50,617 nucleotides of DNA from Candidatus Woesearchaeota archaeon (GCA_016927245.1 JAFGNA010000021.1:1-50617), one strand, 5' to 3'. Shown: positions 15,365 through 24,783, numbered from the stretch's first letter. Notes: generated by a model from the letters alone, not told the origin. Translations and numbers: made by a program.

Positions 15365-15841
15365 ATGGCGGGGAAGAAGACGACGAAGAAAGCAGCAAGG
15401 AAGCACGAGGAGGACATCGAGATGAAGAAAGCCAAGAACGCACAGACCTGGTCCATCGACCTCATCGTCGGCGTCATCATATTCATGCTGATCATCGCCG
15501 TGTTCTACGCGTTCCTCACGTCGAAGAACGAGCCGAAGCTCAAAGACGTCCAGGACGACAACCAGGCAGCGTCGGCGAAAGTCACCAATGTTGACGTCGG
15601 CTCGCTCGGCATCGTGAACAACGGCCGCATCAACATGAGCAAGTACGACGAGCTCTGCAAGGAACCATATGAAGAAGTCAAAGCGATGCTCGGCATCGAG
15701 AGCGACTTTTGCATCTACCTCGAGGACCAGTACGGGAACATCATTCCCTGCACCGACGGCGACGGTCACAAGCGGGCCGGCATCGGCAACGGCCAAGACA
15801 TCAATGTCAGCGAAGACTACTCCTGCGGAGACATCATCTAG
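15365..15841 (+). CDS. Single-pass envelope protein with basic N-terminal tail
   Basis: 158 residues from the ATG placed exactly one TSS distance from its TATA box. N-terminus is Lys-rich (MAGKKTTKKAARKHEEDIEMKKAK), followed by one membrane helix SIDLIVGVIIFMLIIAVFYAF, whose WSIDLIVGVIIF start is reminiscent of DPANN pilin-like helices. The outer domain of about 90 residues has four Cys and ends in SEDYSCGDII. If it is processed, the leader would be unusually long (~30 residues). It precedes a polytopic membrane protein by 9 nt; the two are probably co-transcribed. Confidence 0.65.
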   Translation: MAGKKTTKKAARKHEEDIEMKKAKNAQTWSIDLIVGVIIFMLIIAVFYAFLTSKNEPKLKDVQDDNQAASAKVTNVDVGSLGIVNNGRINMSKYDELCKEPYEEVKAMLGIESDFCIYLEDQYGNIIPCTDGDGHKRAGIGNGQDINVSEDYSCGDII

Positions 15842-15850
15842 GCAAGCACC

Positions 15851-16330
15851 ATGGCAGCGGCGCAGACGTTCATCGCGGGGTTCGCCGGGGCGGCGGGACT
15901 CGCCATCGGCGTGCTGGTGAGCAGCGCTGCACGCGAGGAGCTCGCGGACGGCAAGCGATGGTTCCAGCTCTTCAGGAACATCCTCTTCCTGTTCTGCGTG
16001 GGGCTCTTCCTCTACCAGTACGGCATCACCATCCTCCTCGTCGGCCTCGTCTTCGGCACCCTGGTCATGCGGCACTTCCACCGTGAGAAGGCCGGCGCCA
16101 TCGTCTTGCTCACCTTCATCATGCTCATCCTCACCGTCGGCGTGCCGCTGTTCAAGGCCATCGCGGGCGTGTTCCTCCTTATCGGCATGCTCGAAGGAGG
16201 CGTCTGGGCGGCGGAGCATGAGAAGGTCTTGCGGCGGGGCGTGTTCCGCAAGAAGACGTGGCGCGCGCTCCTGGCGGACGAGCCGTTCTTCTTCCTTCTG
16301 CCCTTCTCTGGCGTCGTGTTCCTGGTGTGA
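15851..16330 (+). CDS. Polytopic membrane protein, unknown function
   Basis: 159 residues, five hydrophobic segments: AGFAGAAGLAIGVLVSS, the 40-75 pair (LFRNILFLFCVGLFL, YGITILLVGLVFG), 84-120, and the C-terminal FFFLLPFSGVVFLV. Charged loops include REELADGKRW and RHFHREKAG. No transport or catalytic motif recognised. It follows the single-pass envelope protein gene by 9 nt and ends 69 nt before tRNA-Arg. Confidence 0.6.
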   Translation: MAAAQTFIAGFAGAAGLAIGVLVSSAAREELADGKRWFQLFRNILFLFCVGLFLYQYGITILLVGLVFGTLVMRHFHREKAGAIVLLTFIMLILTVGVPLFKAIAGVFLLIGMLEGGVWAAEHEKVLRRGVFRKKTWRALLADEPFFFLLPFSGVVFLV

Positions 16331-16368
16331 ACCGTGCTGACGGCGCGGTGCGAGGACGGCAAAACATT

Positions 16369-16375
16369 CTTAAAG
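16369..16375 (+). promoter_or_regulatory. TATA box for tRNA-Arg
   Basis: CTTAAAG centred about 28 nt upstream of the tRNA 5' end, placing the predicted TSS within 2 nt of the mature end. Confidence 0.5.
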
Positions 16376-16399
16376 GCGACCGTGCTCTTCTCGTCACAG

Positions 16400-16507
16400 G
16401 TCCCCGTGGTGTAGCCTGGTCGACGGAACAATATCCTTGTCCCGCCGAGGCACATAGCATTGTGGCTTGCGGAGCCATAGACCCGGGTTCGAATCCCGGC
16501 GGGGACA
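16400..16507 (+). tRNA. tRNA-Arg(GCG) with a 34-nt intron in the D-loop
   Basis: Acceptor GTCCCCG/CGGGGAC, D-stem GTGT/GCAT, anticodon stem GTGGC/GCCAT with loop TTGCGGA (anticodon GCG, Arg), T-arm CCGGG-TTCGAAT-CCCGG, discriminator A. The D-loop is interrupted at 16420-16453. Around that segment a canonical bulge-helix-bulge folds: central helix GCCT/AGGC, bulges GGT and ACA, and an inner hairpin of about 11 pairs with two A-C mismatches and loop TATCC. Cutting GG^T and AC^A joins GCCTGG to ATAGCAT, giving a normal 10-nt D-loop AGCCTGGATA as in other archaeal arginine tRNAs. Mature length 74 with the discriminator. Confidence 0.92.
16420..16453 (+). other. tRNA intron, BHB type, position 20/21
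   Basis: Thirty-four nucleotides beginning TCGACGG and ending GAGGCAC, bounded by the two 3-nt bulges of the BHB motif. A non-canonical location; most archaeal tRNA introns are at 37/38. Confidence 0.85.
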
Positions 16508-16682
16508 GGCCGCATGGCATGTTGGGAAAAAAAACCGCAATGTTTAAATAGAACCCTTGGAATATAGATTGATTGTTGGGGTAACGTAACATATAGTAAT
16601 CCATATATATATGAAAAAATAACGTATACAAACGATAAATGCTTAAATCGTATCGGGACAAGAGCACGAACAAGGGGTTGTG
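16508..16682 (+). promoter_or_regulatory. AT-rich control region with two TATA boxes upstream of the winged-helix gene
   Basis: One TATA (TTTAAATA, 16543-16550) lies 133 nt upstream of the gene; a second (CTTAAAT, 16642-16648) gives a TSS near 16671. Between them is strongly AT-rich DNA with the hexamer AACGTA repeated (GTAACGTAAC, ATAACGTATAC) and an alternating ATATATATAT tract. I read it as a promoter plus possible operator for an autoregulated winged-helix protein; no ORF of note is present. Confidence 0.4.
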
Positions 16683-16955
16683 ATGGCGAAGAACAAGAAG
16701 ATCTTCAACACGTTTTTCCGCGAGAAACCAGCAATGATGCTCATCACCCTCCTCAACAAGAACAACGACATCTACGCGTCATCACTCGCCAAGATCGTCG
16801 ACTGCACCTACAGCCACGTCGTCAAGATACTCCAAGAGATGCAAAAAGCAGACCTCATCACGTTCGAGAAGCAAGGACGGCTGAAAGTCCTGACGCTGAC
16901 CAAGAAAGGACAAGAAACAGCACAGCACATCGACGCCATCAGGAACACCCTCTAA
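16683..16955 (+). CDS. Small winged-helix transcription regulator
   Basis: 90 residues from ATG 16683 (the GTG at 16680 is one codon earlier). MarR/ArsR-like winged helix: helices FNTFFREKPAMMLITLL, the HTH YASSLAKIVDCTYSHVVKILQEMQKADLI, and a wing FEKQGRLKVLTLTKKG. No effector domain and no Cys cluster, so it would act as a simple dimeric repressor or activator. The unusually AT-rich, repeat-bearing upstream region suggests autoregulation. Downstream, a small Cys-containing ORF converges from the other strand after 5 nt. Confidence 0.8.
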   Translation: MAKNKKIFNTFFREKPAMMLITLLNKNNDIYASSLAKIVDCTYSHVVKILQEMQKADLITFEKQGRLKVLTLTKKGQETAQHIDAIRNTL

Positions 16956-16960
16956 AAGAC

Positions 16961-17134
16961 TCACTCATCGACGTCACGGTCCTCGATGTCACGGCAACCA
17001 AAGCAAGGAACGGCGAGGTAGCCATCAACCGACTTCTTCGGATCAAAACAGCACCCCTTCAGATTAAAGAAACACACCCTGCTCCTCTCAGGCTGCGACT
17101 CCTGCGGCGAGAACAACGAGAACACCTTCACCAT
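16961..17134 (-). CDS. Small cysteine-rich protein, probable metal-binding
   Basis: 57 residues from MVKVFSLFSPQE, preferred over the track start at 17170, because a minus-strand TATA (CTTATTAA, 17160-17167) is centred about 29 nt upstream of 17134. Five Cys: one in RVCFFNL, CC in KGCCFD, and CFGC near the C-terminus, followed by an acidic tail DIEDRDVDE. A zinc or iron site formed by CC and CxxC is plausible. No family recognised. Confidence 0.5.
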   Translation of the reverse strand: MVKVFSLFSPQESQPERSRVCFFNLKGCCFDPKKSVDGYLAVPCFGCRDIEDRDVDE

Positions 17135-17159
17135 ACAGCAAGAACGGAAAGAAGAGAGG

Positions 17160-17167
17160 TTAATAAG
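17160..17167 (-). promoter_or_regulatory. TATA box for the small Cys-rich gene
   Basis: Minus-strand CTTATTAA; predicted TSS about 17137, 3 nt from the chosen ATG. Confidence 0.4.
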
Positions 17168-17179
17168 CATTGCGATTGC

Positions 17180-18277
17180 TCACATGAACCGCTTAATCTC
17201 AAGCCTGCCCTTCGCGGAGACGATACGCACCGTATCATCCTCCTTCAGCGACAGCGTCTTCGAGACCACCTCAGGCAGCAACACGCGCGCCCCCCGGAAA
17301 TCCAGCTGCGTGATGAGCTCATGCTCCTTCCCATGAGAGCCGTTGCCATTGCCCGCGTTGAGCCCGGCCATGAGCTTCTTAGCCTCGGCATCCTTCCGCT
17401 CAGCAAGCATCGCCTTCGTGCAGTCATACAAATACTTCGCAATCCTATCAGCGACATCCACACCAGTCGCGGCAGTGATGCCCTGCAACCCAGGACTGAT
17501 ATTCAACTCGATAATCAAAGGACCAGTCACGCCCTCAAGGACATCAACGCCGCAAATCTCGGCGCCGATGGCCTGCGCCGCCTGCACCGCAATCTTCTTC
17601 ATGTACTCGTCAGGGACGAACGGCTCGCCAAAACCGCCCGCATGGATGTTCGCGCGCTTGTCAGAACCCTTGCTCTTGCGCTTCATCGCAGCGACGACCT
17701 TGTCGCCGACGACCATGAGCCGCACGTCGCACGAGCCGGTCTCAACATACTCCTGGACGAGGAAAGGCTGCTTCAACGCGTCAAGCGCGTCAAGGATGGT
17801 CGAGGCGCTCGCGAAGCTATCAGCGAACATGACACCCTTGCCCTGAGTCCCCTGAGGGAACTTCATGATGATAGGATAATTCATCTTCGCCAAGACATCC
17901 TTGGCCGCGTCGATAGTAGCGGAGAGATAGGTGCGCGGCATGGGCAAGTTCTTCTTCTGCAAGACCAGCTGGGTGAGGAGCTTGTCATGCGCCAAGGTGT
18001 ACGCGTTCGGCTTGATAGGAAGGAACACGCGGTCGTCAGTAGAGAACAGGTCTGCGAGCGCGCGCAACAACTGGGCATACCTGAAAGAGCCCTTGATAAA
18101 CACGCAATCATACCGCCCGACAGGCCTCCCCCCATGCAACACCTCGGCCTTCTTGCCAGAGAAGTTTATGTCGATGTGCTTGATGTAGAGGTGGTCTACC
18201 TCGTCGAAGTAGTTCCGCAACGCCTCTATGGTCCATTGCGAACTCTTGCTCCTGCCGGAAATGACCGCTGCTCTCAT
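17180..18277 (-). CDS. rimK: RimK-family ATP-grasp glutamate ligase fused to a C-terminal AbrB domain
   Basis: 365 residues. ATP-grasp core about residues 95-285: ADLFSTDDRVFLPI, KFPQGTQGKGVMFAD (glycine loop), VQEYVETGSCDVRLMVVGD, KRKSKGSDKRANIHAGG, and metal ligands in LIIELNISPGLQGI. These match RimK, which adds glutamates to a carboxyl terminus (bacterial S6) or acts as a LysW/coenzyme F420 ligase relative. After a Gly/Asn linker (NAGNGNGSHG) the last ~50 residues form an AbrB/SpoVT-like swapped-hairpin: ARVLLPEVVSKTLSLKEDDTVRIV. That appendage is unusual. A RimB-like protease precedes it by 9 nt, downstream of lysS. Confidence 0.88.
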   Translation of the reverse strand: MRAAVISGRSKSSQWTIEALRNYFDEVDHLYIKHIDINFSGKKAEVLHGGRPVGRYDCVFIKGSFRYAQLLRALADLFSTDDRVFLPIKPNAYTLAHDKLLTQLVLQKKNLPMPRTYLSATIDAAKDVLAKMNYPIIMKFPQGTQGKGVMFADSFASASTILDALDALKQPFLVQEYVETGSCDVRLMVVGDKVVAAMKRKSKGSDKRANIHAGGFGEPFVPDEYMKKIAVQAAQAIGAEICGVDVLEGVTGPLIIELNISPGLQGITAATGVDVADRIAKYLYDCTKAMLAERKDAEAKKLMAGLNAGNGNGSHGKEHELITQLDFRGARVLLPEVVSKTLSLKEDDTVRIVSAKGRLEIKRFM

Positions 18278-18286
18278 GCTGCATAT

Positions 18287-18637
18287 TCACCTGTTCGGAT
18301 CGATGAGGAATCCCTTCTTGAGGATGTTCTGGCCGATGAGCACCTTATACTTCATGTGCTCGCGGTCCGCGAGCGTGAACTTCGCCGTAATCACAGTGCC
18401 CCGTATCCTAATAGGGGCCTCGATGATGGGGCGGAGCTTGTTGCCATGGGCGCTCTTCACCAGCTTCGACTCGATGACTGGTCCGAGCTTGAGCCTACTC
18501 GCCAACTGGTAGTCGACGCTGCTCTTCGTCGCGCCCGTGTCGACGCGAGCCTGCAACCGCTCCGAGAGGCCGCCGCTCCCGACCTCGACCTCCTCTATCA
18601 TGCCGATGATGACACGGTCCTCGATAGGAGGAGTCAT
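18287..18637 (-). CDS. RimK-associated retropepsin-like protease (PF05618, RimB-like)
   Basis: 116 residues. The DTGA signature (RVDTGATKSS, Asp33) and the later LIGQNILKKGFLI loop (hydrophobic-G-x-N/D-x-L) are those of single-domain retropepsin-like proteins annotated as ATP-dependent zinc proteases, whose bacterial RimB members accompany rimK. It would work as a dimer. Probable role, by family and context: trimming or controlling the product of RimK. ATGA overlap with lysS upstream, 9-nt gap to rimK downstream. Confidence 0.85.
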   Translation of the reverse strand: MTPPIEDRVIIGMIEEVEVGSGGLSERLQARVDTGATKSSVDYQLASRLKLGPVIESKLVKSAHGNKLRPIIEAPIRIRGTVITAKFTLADREHMKYKVLIGQNILKKGFLIDPNR

Positions 18638-20115
18638 CTGCCATCCTCCTGCGGCTTCATGGTCGGGAAAAGGATGACATCCCTGATGGAAGCGTTGTCG
18701 GTGAGAAGCATGACGAGGCGGTCGACCCCGATGCCCACGCCGCTCGTGGGCGGCATGCCGTACTCAATGGCCGCCACGAAGTCGTCGTCCATGGGGTGCG
18801 TCTCGTCCTCGCCGGCTCGTCCTCGCTCGACCTGCTCCTCAAGGAGCCGTCGCTGGACGACCGGGTCGTTGAGCTCTGAGTACGCGTTGCCGAGCTCCCA
18901 GCCGTTGATGTAGAGCTCGAACCGCTCGACGAACCGCTCATCACCTGACCGATGCGGCTTGGCGAGGGGCGTGCTCTCCACCGGGTAGTCCATGACGAAG
19001 GTGGGCTGGACTAACTTGTCCTCGCACGAGGCCTCGAACACAGCCATGACGAGCATGCCCCAACTGCTCGCGTCATACGCGATGCCGTGCTTGTCGCAGT
19101 AATCAAGGAGGTCCTCACGTGACGAGGCCTTGACGTCAATCCCCGCGTGGCGCTTGACGGCGTCAGCGACCGAGAGGCGCCTCCACGGCGGCGAGAGGTC
19201 TATCTTCGTCCCTTGGAATGCTATATTGGTCGTGCCGAGCACGTCCTTGGCGGCCGTGCTAATGACTTCCTCCACGAGTGCCATGCCATCGTTGTAGTCA
19301 GCGTAGGCCTGGTACCATTCCACCTGGGTGAACTCAGGGTTGTGCGTGCGGTCGATGCCTTCGTTGCGGAAGTCCTTGACGAACTCGTACACGCGCTCAT
19401 AGCCGCCCACCAATAATCGTTTGAGGTAGAGCTCGTTGCTGATGCGGAGGTAGAGCTGCACGTCCAGGGCGTGGTGATGCGTCGTGAAGGGGCGCGCGTT
19501 GGCGCCGCCGTAAATCGGCTGGAGCGTAGGAGTCTCTACTTCGAGGAAGCCGTGCTTCTCCAGCGTTCGTTTCATGCTCTGGATAATCTTGCTGCGCTTG
19601 ATGAAGGTTTCCCGCACCTCAGGGTTGACGATGAGGTCGACGTAGCGCTGGCGGTAGCGGAGCTCGGTGTCCTTGAGGCCGTGGTGCTTCTCAGGCAAGG
19701 GGCGGAGGGACTTGCACAGGAGCACTACCTTCTTCGCGTGGACCGTGACCTCCCCTGTCCTCGTCGAGAACACCGTGCCTTCCGCGCCGATGATGTCGCC
19801 GAGGTCGAGCTTCTTGAACCGCCCGTACCCCTCCTCGCCGAGGGCGTCCCTCGTGACGTAGAGCTGCTGCGTGCCGGTCTGGTCCTGGATGGTGCAGAAC
19901 GAGGCCTTGCCCATGATGCGCATGGTCATGATGCGGCCGGCGATGCTGGCGACGTCCTTCGTGGCCTCTTCCGGCTTGAGGCCTTTGTAGGTTTCTTTGA
20001 TGGCCGCCGCGTCGTGCTTCTTCTGGAACCGGTAAGGATAGGGATTGATGCCTTCTTGTATGAGAGCGGCTCGCTTCTTGCGCCGTTCCTGGATGAGCCG
20101 GTTGTCGTCCTCCAT
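18634..20115 (-). CDS. lysS: Lysyl-tRNA synthetase, class II
   Basis: 493 residues. N-terminal OB-fold anticodon-binding domain (AGRIMTMRIMGKASFCTIQDQTG), then the class II core: motif 1 around KRTLEKHGFLEVETPTLQ, motif 2 FRNEGIDRTHNPEFTQVEW, motif 3 GVGIGVDRLVMLLT. Many archaea use the unrelated class I LysRS, so this is the bacterial/eukaryotic-type enzyme, common in DPANN genomes. First gene of a three-gene operon with RimB-like and RimK proteins. TATA box 28 nt upstream of the start, leaderless. Confidence 0.96.
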   Translation of the reverse strand: MEDDNRLIQERRKKRAALIQEGINPYPYRFQKKHDAAAIKETYKGLKPEEATKDVASIAGRIMTMRIMGKASFCTIQDQTGTQQLYVTRDALGEEGYGRFKKLDLGDIIGAEGTVFSTRTGEVTVHAKKVVLLCKSLRPLPEKHHGLKDTELRYRQRYVDLIVNPEVRETFIKRSKIIQSMKRTLEKHGFLEVETPTLQPIYGGANARPFTTHHHALDVQLYLRISNELYLKRLLVGGYERVYEFVKDFRNEGIDRTHNPEFTQVEWYQAYADYNDGMALVEEVISTAAKDVLGTTNIAFQGTKIDLSPPWRRLSVADAVKRHAGIDVKASSREDLLDYCDKHGIAYDASSWGMLVMAVFEASCEDKLVQPTFVMDYPVESTPLAKPHRSGDERFVERFELYINGWELGNAYSELNDPVVQRRLLEEQVERGRAGEDETHPMDDDFVAAIEYGMPPTSGVGIGVDRLVMLLTDNASIRDVILFPTMKPQEDGR

Positions 20116-20138
20116 AGGAGTAGTGGAGGGCGCGTCCC

Positions 20139-20147
20139 TTATAAATT
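20139..20147 (-). promoter_or_regulatory. TATA box for the lysS-rimB-like-rimK operon
   Basis: Minus-strand AATTTATAAGG context, centre 28 nt upstream of the lysS ATG. Confidence 0.6.
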
Positions 20148-20170
20148 TACCTATCGCTCCCCGTCGAGAA

Positions 20171-20548
20171 CTAATACATGGGGAGCTCGCCCGTGACCGC
20201 GTCCACGGCCGCTTCCTGCGCTGGCCCGATGGCGACGCAGGTCTTGGTGCCCGGAGCGACGACGGTCTTGCCGGCGTCGGTGATGAGGGAGGAGACGAGC
20301 CCTTTCCTCTTCGCTTCTCGTTGGTGGCGCAGCAACGATTCCTCGTCAGCGACTTTCAAGACTATCTTCTTCATGCCTTGCGCGTGCCACTCGTCCACGA
20401 CGTCGTCGTTGCTTCGGAGCACCGCTTCCACCGATGCGTGCGCGGCTTGCGCGGCCGCCTTCCCTCGGGGCAGCTTGAGGTCTTCCCTGATGAGGATGAC
20501 TTGTTTGAGGTCGTGGGCGATGCGCGGTTTCTTGGTGAGGAATCCCAT
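20171..20548 (-). CDS. pth2: Peptidyl-tRNA hydrolase, archaeal type
   Basis: 125 residues, typical of the archaeal/eukaryotic Pth2 family. Signatures: LKQVILIREDLKLPRGKAAAQAAHAS with the conserved Lys-Gly-Lys and His, KKIVLKVADEESLL, ITDAGKTVVAPGTKTCVAIGP with the TxxG-T loop. It releases nascent peptides from drop-off peptidyl-tRNA. It lies 3 nt downstream of a lipoprotein gene, so it depends on that promoter; the pairing has no obvious functional meaning. Confidence 0.95.
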   Translation of the reverse strand: MGFLTKKPRIAHDLKQVILIREDLKLPRGKAAAQAAHASVEAVLRSNDDVVDEWHAQGMKKIVLKVADEESLLRHQREAKRKGLVSSLITDAGKTVVAPGTKTCVAIGPAQEAAVDAVTGELPMY

Positions 20549-20551
20549 GGT

Positions 20552-20950
20552 TCATCGTTGGTAGCTGCAGGCGCAGTCGACGCGCCACTGCCAGGTGTCC
20601 TTGCCTTCGGCGTTCCTGCCTACGTTGACGATCGGCTCCGCTTGCTTGATGAAGCAGAGGTAGGTCGAGGCGTTGTAGCGTTCCTCGAAGGCGTCGTTGC
20701 ACTCGGTGTCTTTGATGAGCGGCTTGATGGGCTTGTACGTGAAGTAGACTTCCTTGACGTAGGGGCCTGGGGAGAAGCAGGTGTCGAACGGGCAGTTGAC
20801 GCTCACGTCTTCGCCCGTCTCGATGTCGTTGGCGTCATTGATGAGGTCATCGCATATCTCCGCGCAGTCTTCCATGGCAGGTTGCGTCCCGTCGCAGGCT
20901 GTTATGAGGATGAGCGGGATGGCGAGTAGGAAGAGGTGTTCGCGGCGCAT
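20552..20950 (-). CDS. Small Cys-rich lipoprotein
   Basis: 132 residues from MRREHLF (20950), one TSS distance from the TATA box at 20974-20980; the track start is four codons earlier. Signal peptide FLLAIPLILITAC gives a lipobox ending ITAC, so Cys17 is the likely lipidated residue. The mature part has about ten Cys (DCAEICDD, NCPFDTCF, YLCF, VDCACSY), suggesting several disulfides in an extracytoplasmic domain. No family recognised. Co-transcribed with pth2. Confidence 0.7.
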   Translation of the reverse strand: MRREHLFLLAIPLILITACDGTQPAMEDCAEICDDLINDANDIETGEDVSVNCPFDTCFSPGPYVKEVYFTYKPIKPLIKDTECNDAFEERYNASTYLCFIKQAEPIVNVGRNAEGKDTWQWRVDCACSYQR

Positions 20951-20973
20951 ACGATTGCTCATAGCAACACACC

Positions 20974-20980
20974 TTTATAA
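20974..20980 (-). promoter_or_regulatory. TATA box for the lipoprotein-pth2 operon
   Basis: Minus-strand TTATAAA centred 27 nt upstream of ATG 20950. Confidence 0.55.
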
Positions 20981-20989
20981 CTGTTTGCC

Positions 20990-21949
20990 TTAGTCCATGA
21001 TGGTGGTGATCTCGTCGATGCGGTAGAACAGGTTCTTGACGCCGTCCACGGCTTTGGCTACGATGATGGTGCGCTCGTGTCGTTGCTGGTAGTGGTCGAT
21101 GGTGGTGACGATGTCCTTTCGCTTGTCGGCGAGGAGGTGGAGCGCGTTGAGGTCTCGTCGGTAGTGGGCTTTCATGATGGCTTCGTAGTGGTTCGCGATG
21201 AGGCTGATGATGTCTGCTAGGCCTTCTGCCTGTCCTTCTTCCAGGTCGGTGATGAGCCGTGACAACCGTTTGAGGATGTCGCCGAGCTTTTCCATGATCT
21301 GTGCGATGTCCCAGTTGCCGAGGAGGTCTCCTTCCTGCTCGTAGCGTTTGCGGATGCGCGGGTGTTCGAGTGCGTGCCTGATGGCGCGCATGACGAGGAA
21401 GCTGAGCCTGTTCACGTCGGTGTCTCGTTCCGCGAGGTTCTTGGTGATGTTGATGTCGCCGAATTTTTTCGGCTCGCGTACCTGTGAGATGATGTCGAGT
21501 GTCATGGATCGTATGATGCTGTCCAGCTTGCGGATGAGGTTGCTGATGTTGATGTCGTCCATGTTGAGGTAGCACTTGGCTTGTATGCGCGTGGCTGATT
21601 CCTCGATGATCTCGAGTGCCATGAGTTGGTGGATCATCACTCGTATCTCCTTGTTCTTGGTGGGCATCTCCTTTCCGGTGAGGGTGAGGAGGTCGCAGTC
21701 GTTGAGGTAGGCGTTGAATATTTTTCGCTTGATGACTCTTGGCGAGTCGTCGTCGATGGCGAAGGTGTACTCTCGTTCCTGTCGTTCCTTTCCTTCTTGG
21801 TGTCCTGGTTCGATGATGAGGTCGTGGTCTTGGATGTCCATCCTGACCGTGTCGCCGGGCGAGAGTTGGTTCCTGACGGTCCAGCTCTTGGGCAGGCTGA
21901 CGATGAGCGAGTTACTGCCGAACTTGATGATTTTCCGGTATTCTGTCAT
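20990..21949 (-). CDS. phoU: PhoU-like phosphate uptake regulator with N-terminal AbrB domain
   Basis: 319 residues from MTEYRKI (21949), preceded by GGGGTGCGTCA. Residues 1-45 are an AbrB/SpoVT hairpin (KIIKFGSNSLIVSLPKSWTVRNQLSPGDTVRM), the rest two PhoU three-helix bundles rich in acid/His residues. This AbrB-PhoU arrangement is standard in archaea and thought to link phosphate transport status to transcription or signalling. No pst genes are in the window. The divergent intergenic region toward 22074 is AT-rich with multiple TATA-like and dyad elements. Confidence 0.9.
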   Translation of the reverse strand: MTEYRKIIKFGSNSLIVSLPKSWTVRNQLSPGDTVRMDIQDHDLIIEPGHQEGKERQEREYTFAIDDDSPRVIKRKIFNAYLNDCDLLTLTGKEMPTKNKEIRVMIHQLMALEIIEESATRIQAKCYLNMDDINISNLIRKLDSIIRSMTLDIISQVREPKKFGDINITKNLAERDTDVNRLSFLVMRAIRHALEHPRIRKRYEQEGDLLGNWDIAQIMEKLGDILKRLSRLITDLEEGQAEGLADIISLIANHYEAIMKAHYRRDLNALHLLADKRKDIVTTIDHYQQRHERTIIVAKAVDGVKNLFYRIDEITTIMD

Positions 21950-22028
21950 TGACGCACCCCCTGGCACGGAAAACATTCTGCACACATATATATTTGATAT
22001 ATGGTAAATATAGTATAGGGAAAAAGCA

Positions 22029-22040
22029 TATATTTATATG
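22029..22040 (+). promoter_or_regulatory. TATA box for the 39-residue ORF
   Basis: TATATTTATATG; predicted TSS near 22060, about 10-15 nt upstream of the ATG, with the GAGGGGG ribosome binding site close to the transcript start. Confidence 0.5.
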
Positions 22041-22073
22041 TGTTTCCTAAAAGGACAAGAGGGGGAAACACCA

Positions 22074-22193
22074 ATGCTCTATGCGACCAACACAGGACGT
22101 ATCCTCTCAGAAGAGGATATCAACCTGCTCACGCCACAGGAAATAGAGCGCGAAGGCATCCACGTCATCGGCGACTGGGACGAATGGTCTTGA
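22074..22193 (+). CDS. 39-residue acidic small protein, absent from the ORF track
   Basis: Reads MLYATNTGRILSEEDINLLTPQ...HVIGDWDEWS and stops with TGA at 22191. Strong support for translation: GAGGGGG lies 8 nt before the ATG and a TATA element just upstream; codon use looks like that of neighbours. The peptide is acidic, soluble, with no Cys. The LSEEDINLLTPQEIEREGI stretch is probably helical. No family recognised. It sits divergently from phoU, which could mean shared regulation. Confidence 0.6.
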   Translation: MLYATNTGRILSEEDINLLTPQEIEREGIHVIGDWDEWS

Positions 22194-22250
22194 ACCTGTC
22201 GTGAGCAAGGAGCTTCTTTTTATAAAGGCATTCAGGTAGAGAGCAAAAGA

Positions 22251-22258
22251 TTTAAATA
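22251..22258 (+). promoter_or_regulatory. TATA box for gyrB
   Basis: AAAAGATTTAAATACG context. Leader about 50 nt, containing AAGGAG at 22318-22323. A second TATA-like TTTTATAAAG at 22218-22227 could serve as an alternative promoter. Confidence 0.55.
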
Positions 22259-22330
22259 CGCTCGCTGTTTCTGCAAGCCAAGGATTTCTCGACGAGAAAC
22301 AACACGAAAACACCATCAAGGAGCTTATAA

Positions 22331-24690
<2,360 letters not shown>

Positions 24691-24712
24691 TCTCGTCCCC
24701 AAGCCAAGAAGG

Positions 24713-24720
24713 TTTATAAA
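24713..24720 (-). promoter_or_regulatory. TATA box for the 24690 membrane protein gene
   Basis: TTTATAAA, 27 nt upstream of the start. It is about 36 bp from the outward TATA box of srp54. Confidence 0.55.
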
Positions 24721-24749
24721 TCTTCTGCCGGGGCAAGCCAACCACACTA

Positions 24750-24757
24750 TTTATAAG
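24750..24757 (+). promoter_or_regulatory. TATA box for srp54
   Basis: TTTATAAG; predicted TSS about 24780, 4 nt before ATG 24784, excluding the track start at 24757, which lies inside the promoter. Confidence 0.6.
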
Positions 24758-24783
24758 TGACCGTGTCCTTCTCGACAGCCACC

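Noticed and set aside
16961-17170. 69-residue start for the small Cys-rich gene
   Set aside because: Residues before MVKVF overlap the promoter, and the predicted TSS is at about 17137.
21950-22073. Near-palindromic ATATAT elements between phoU and the 39-residue ORF as phosphate operator
   Set aside because: AT-rich alternating sequence forms chance dyads; no repeat stands out beyond divergent TATA elements.
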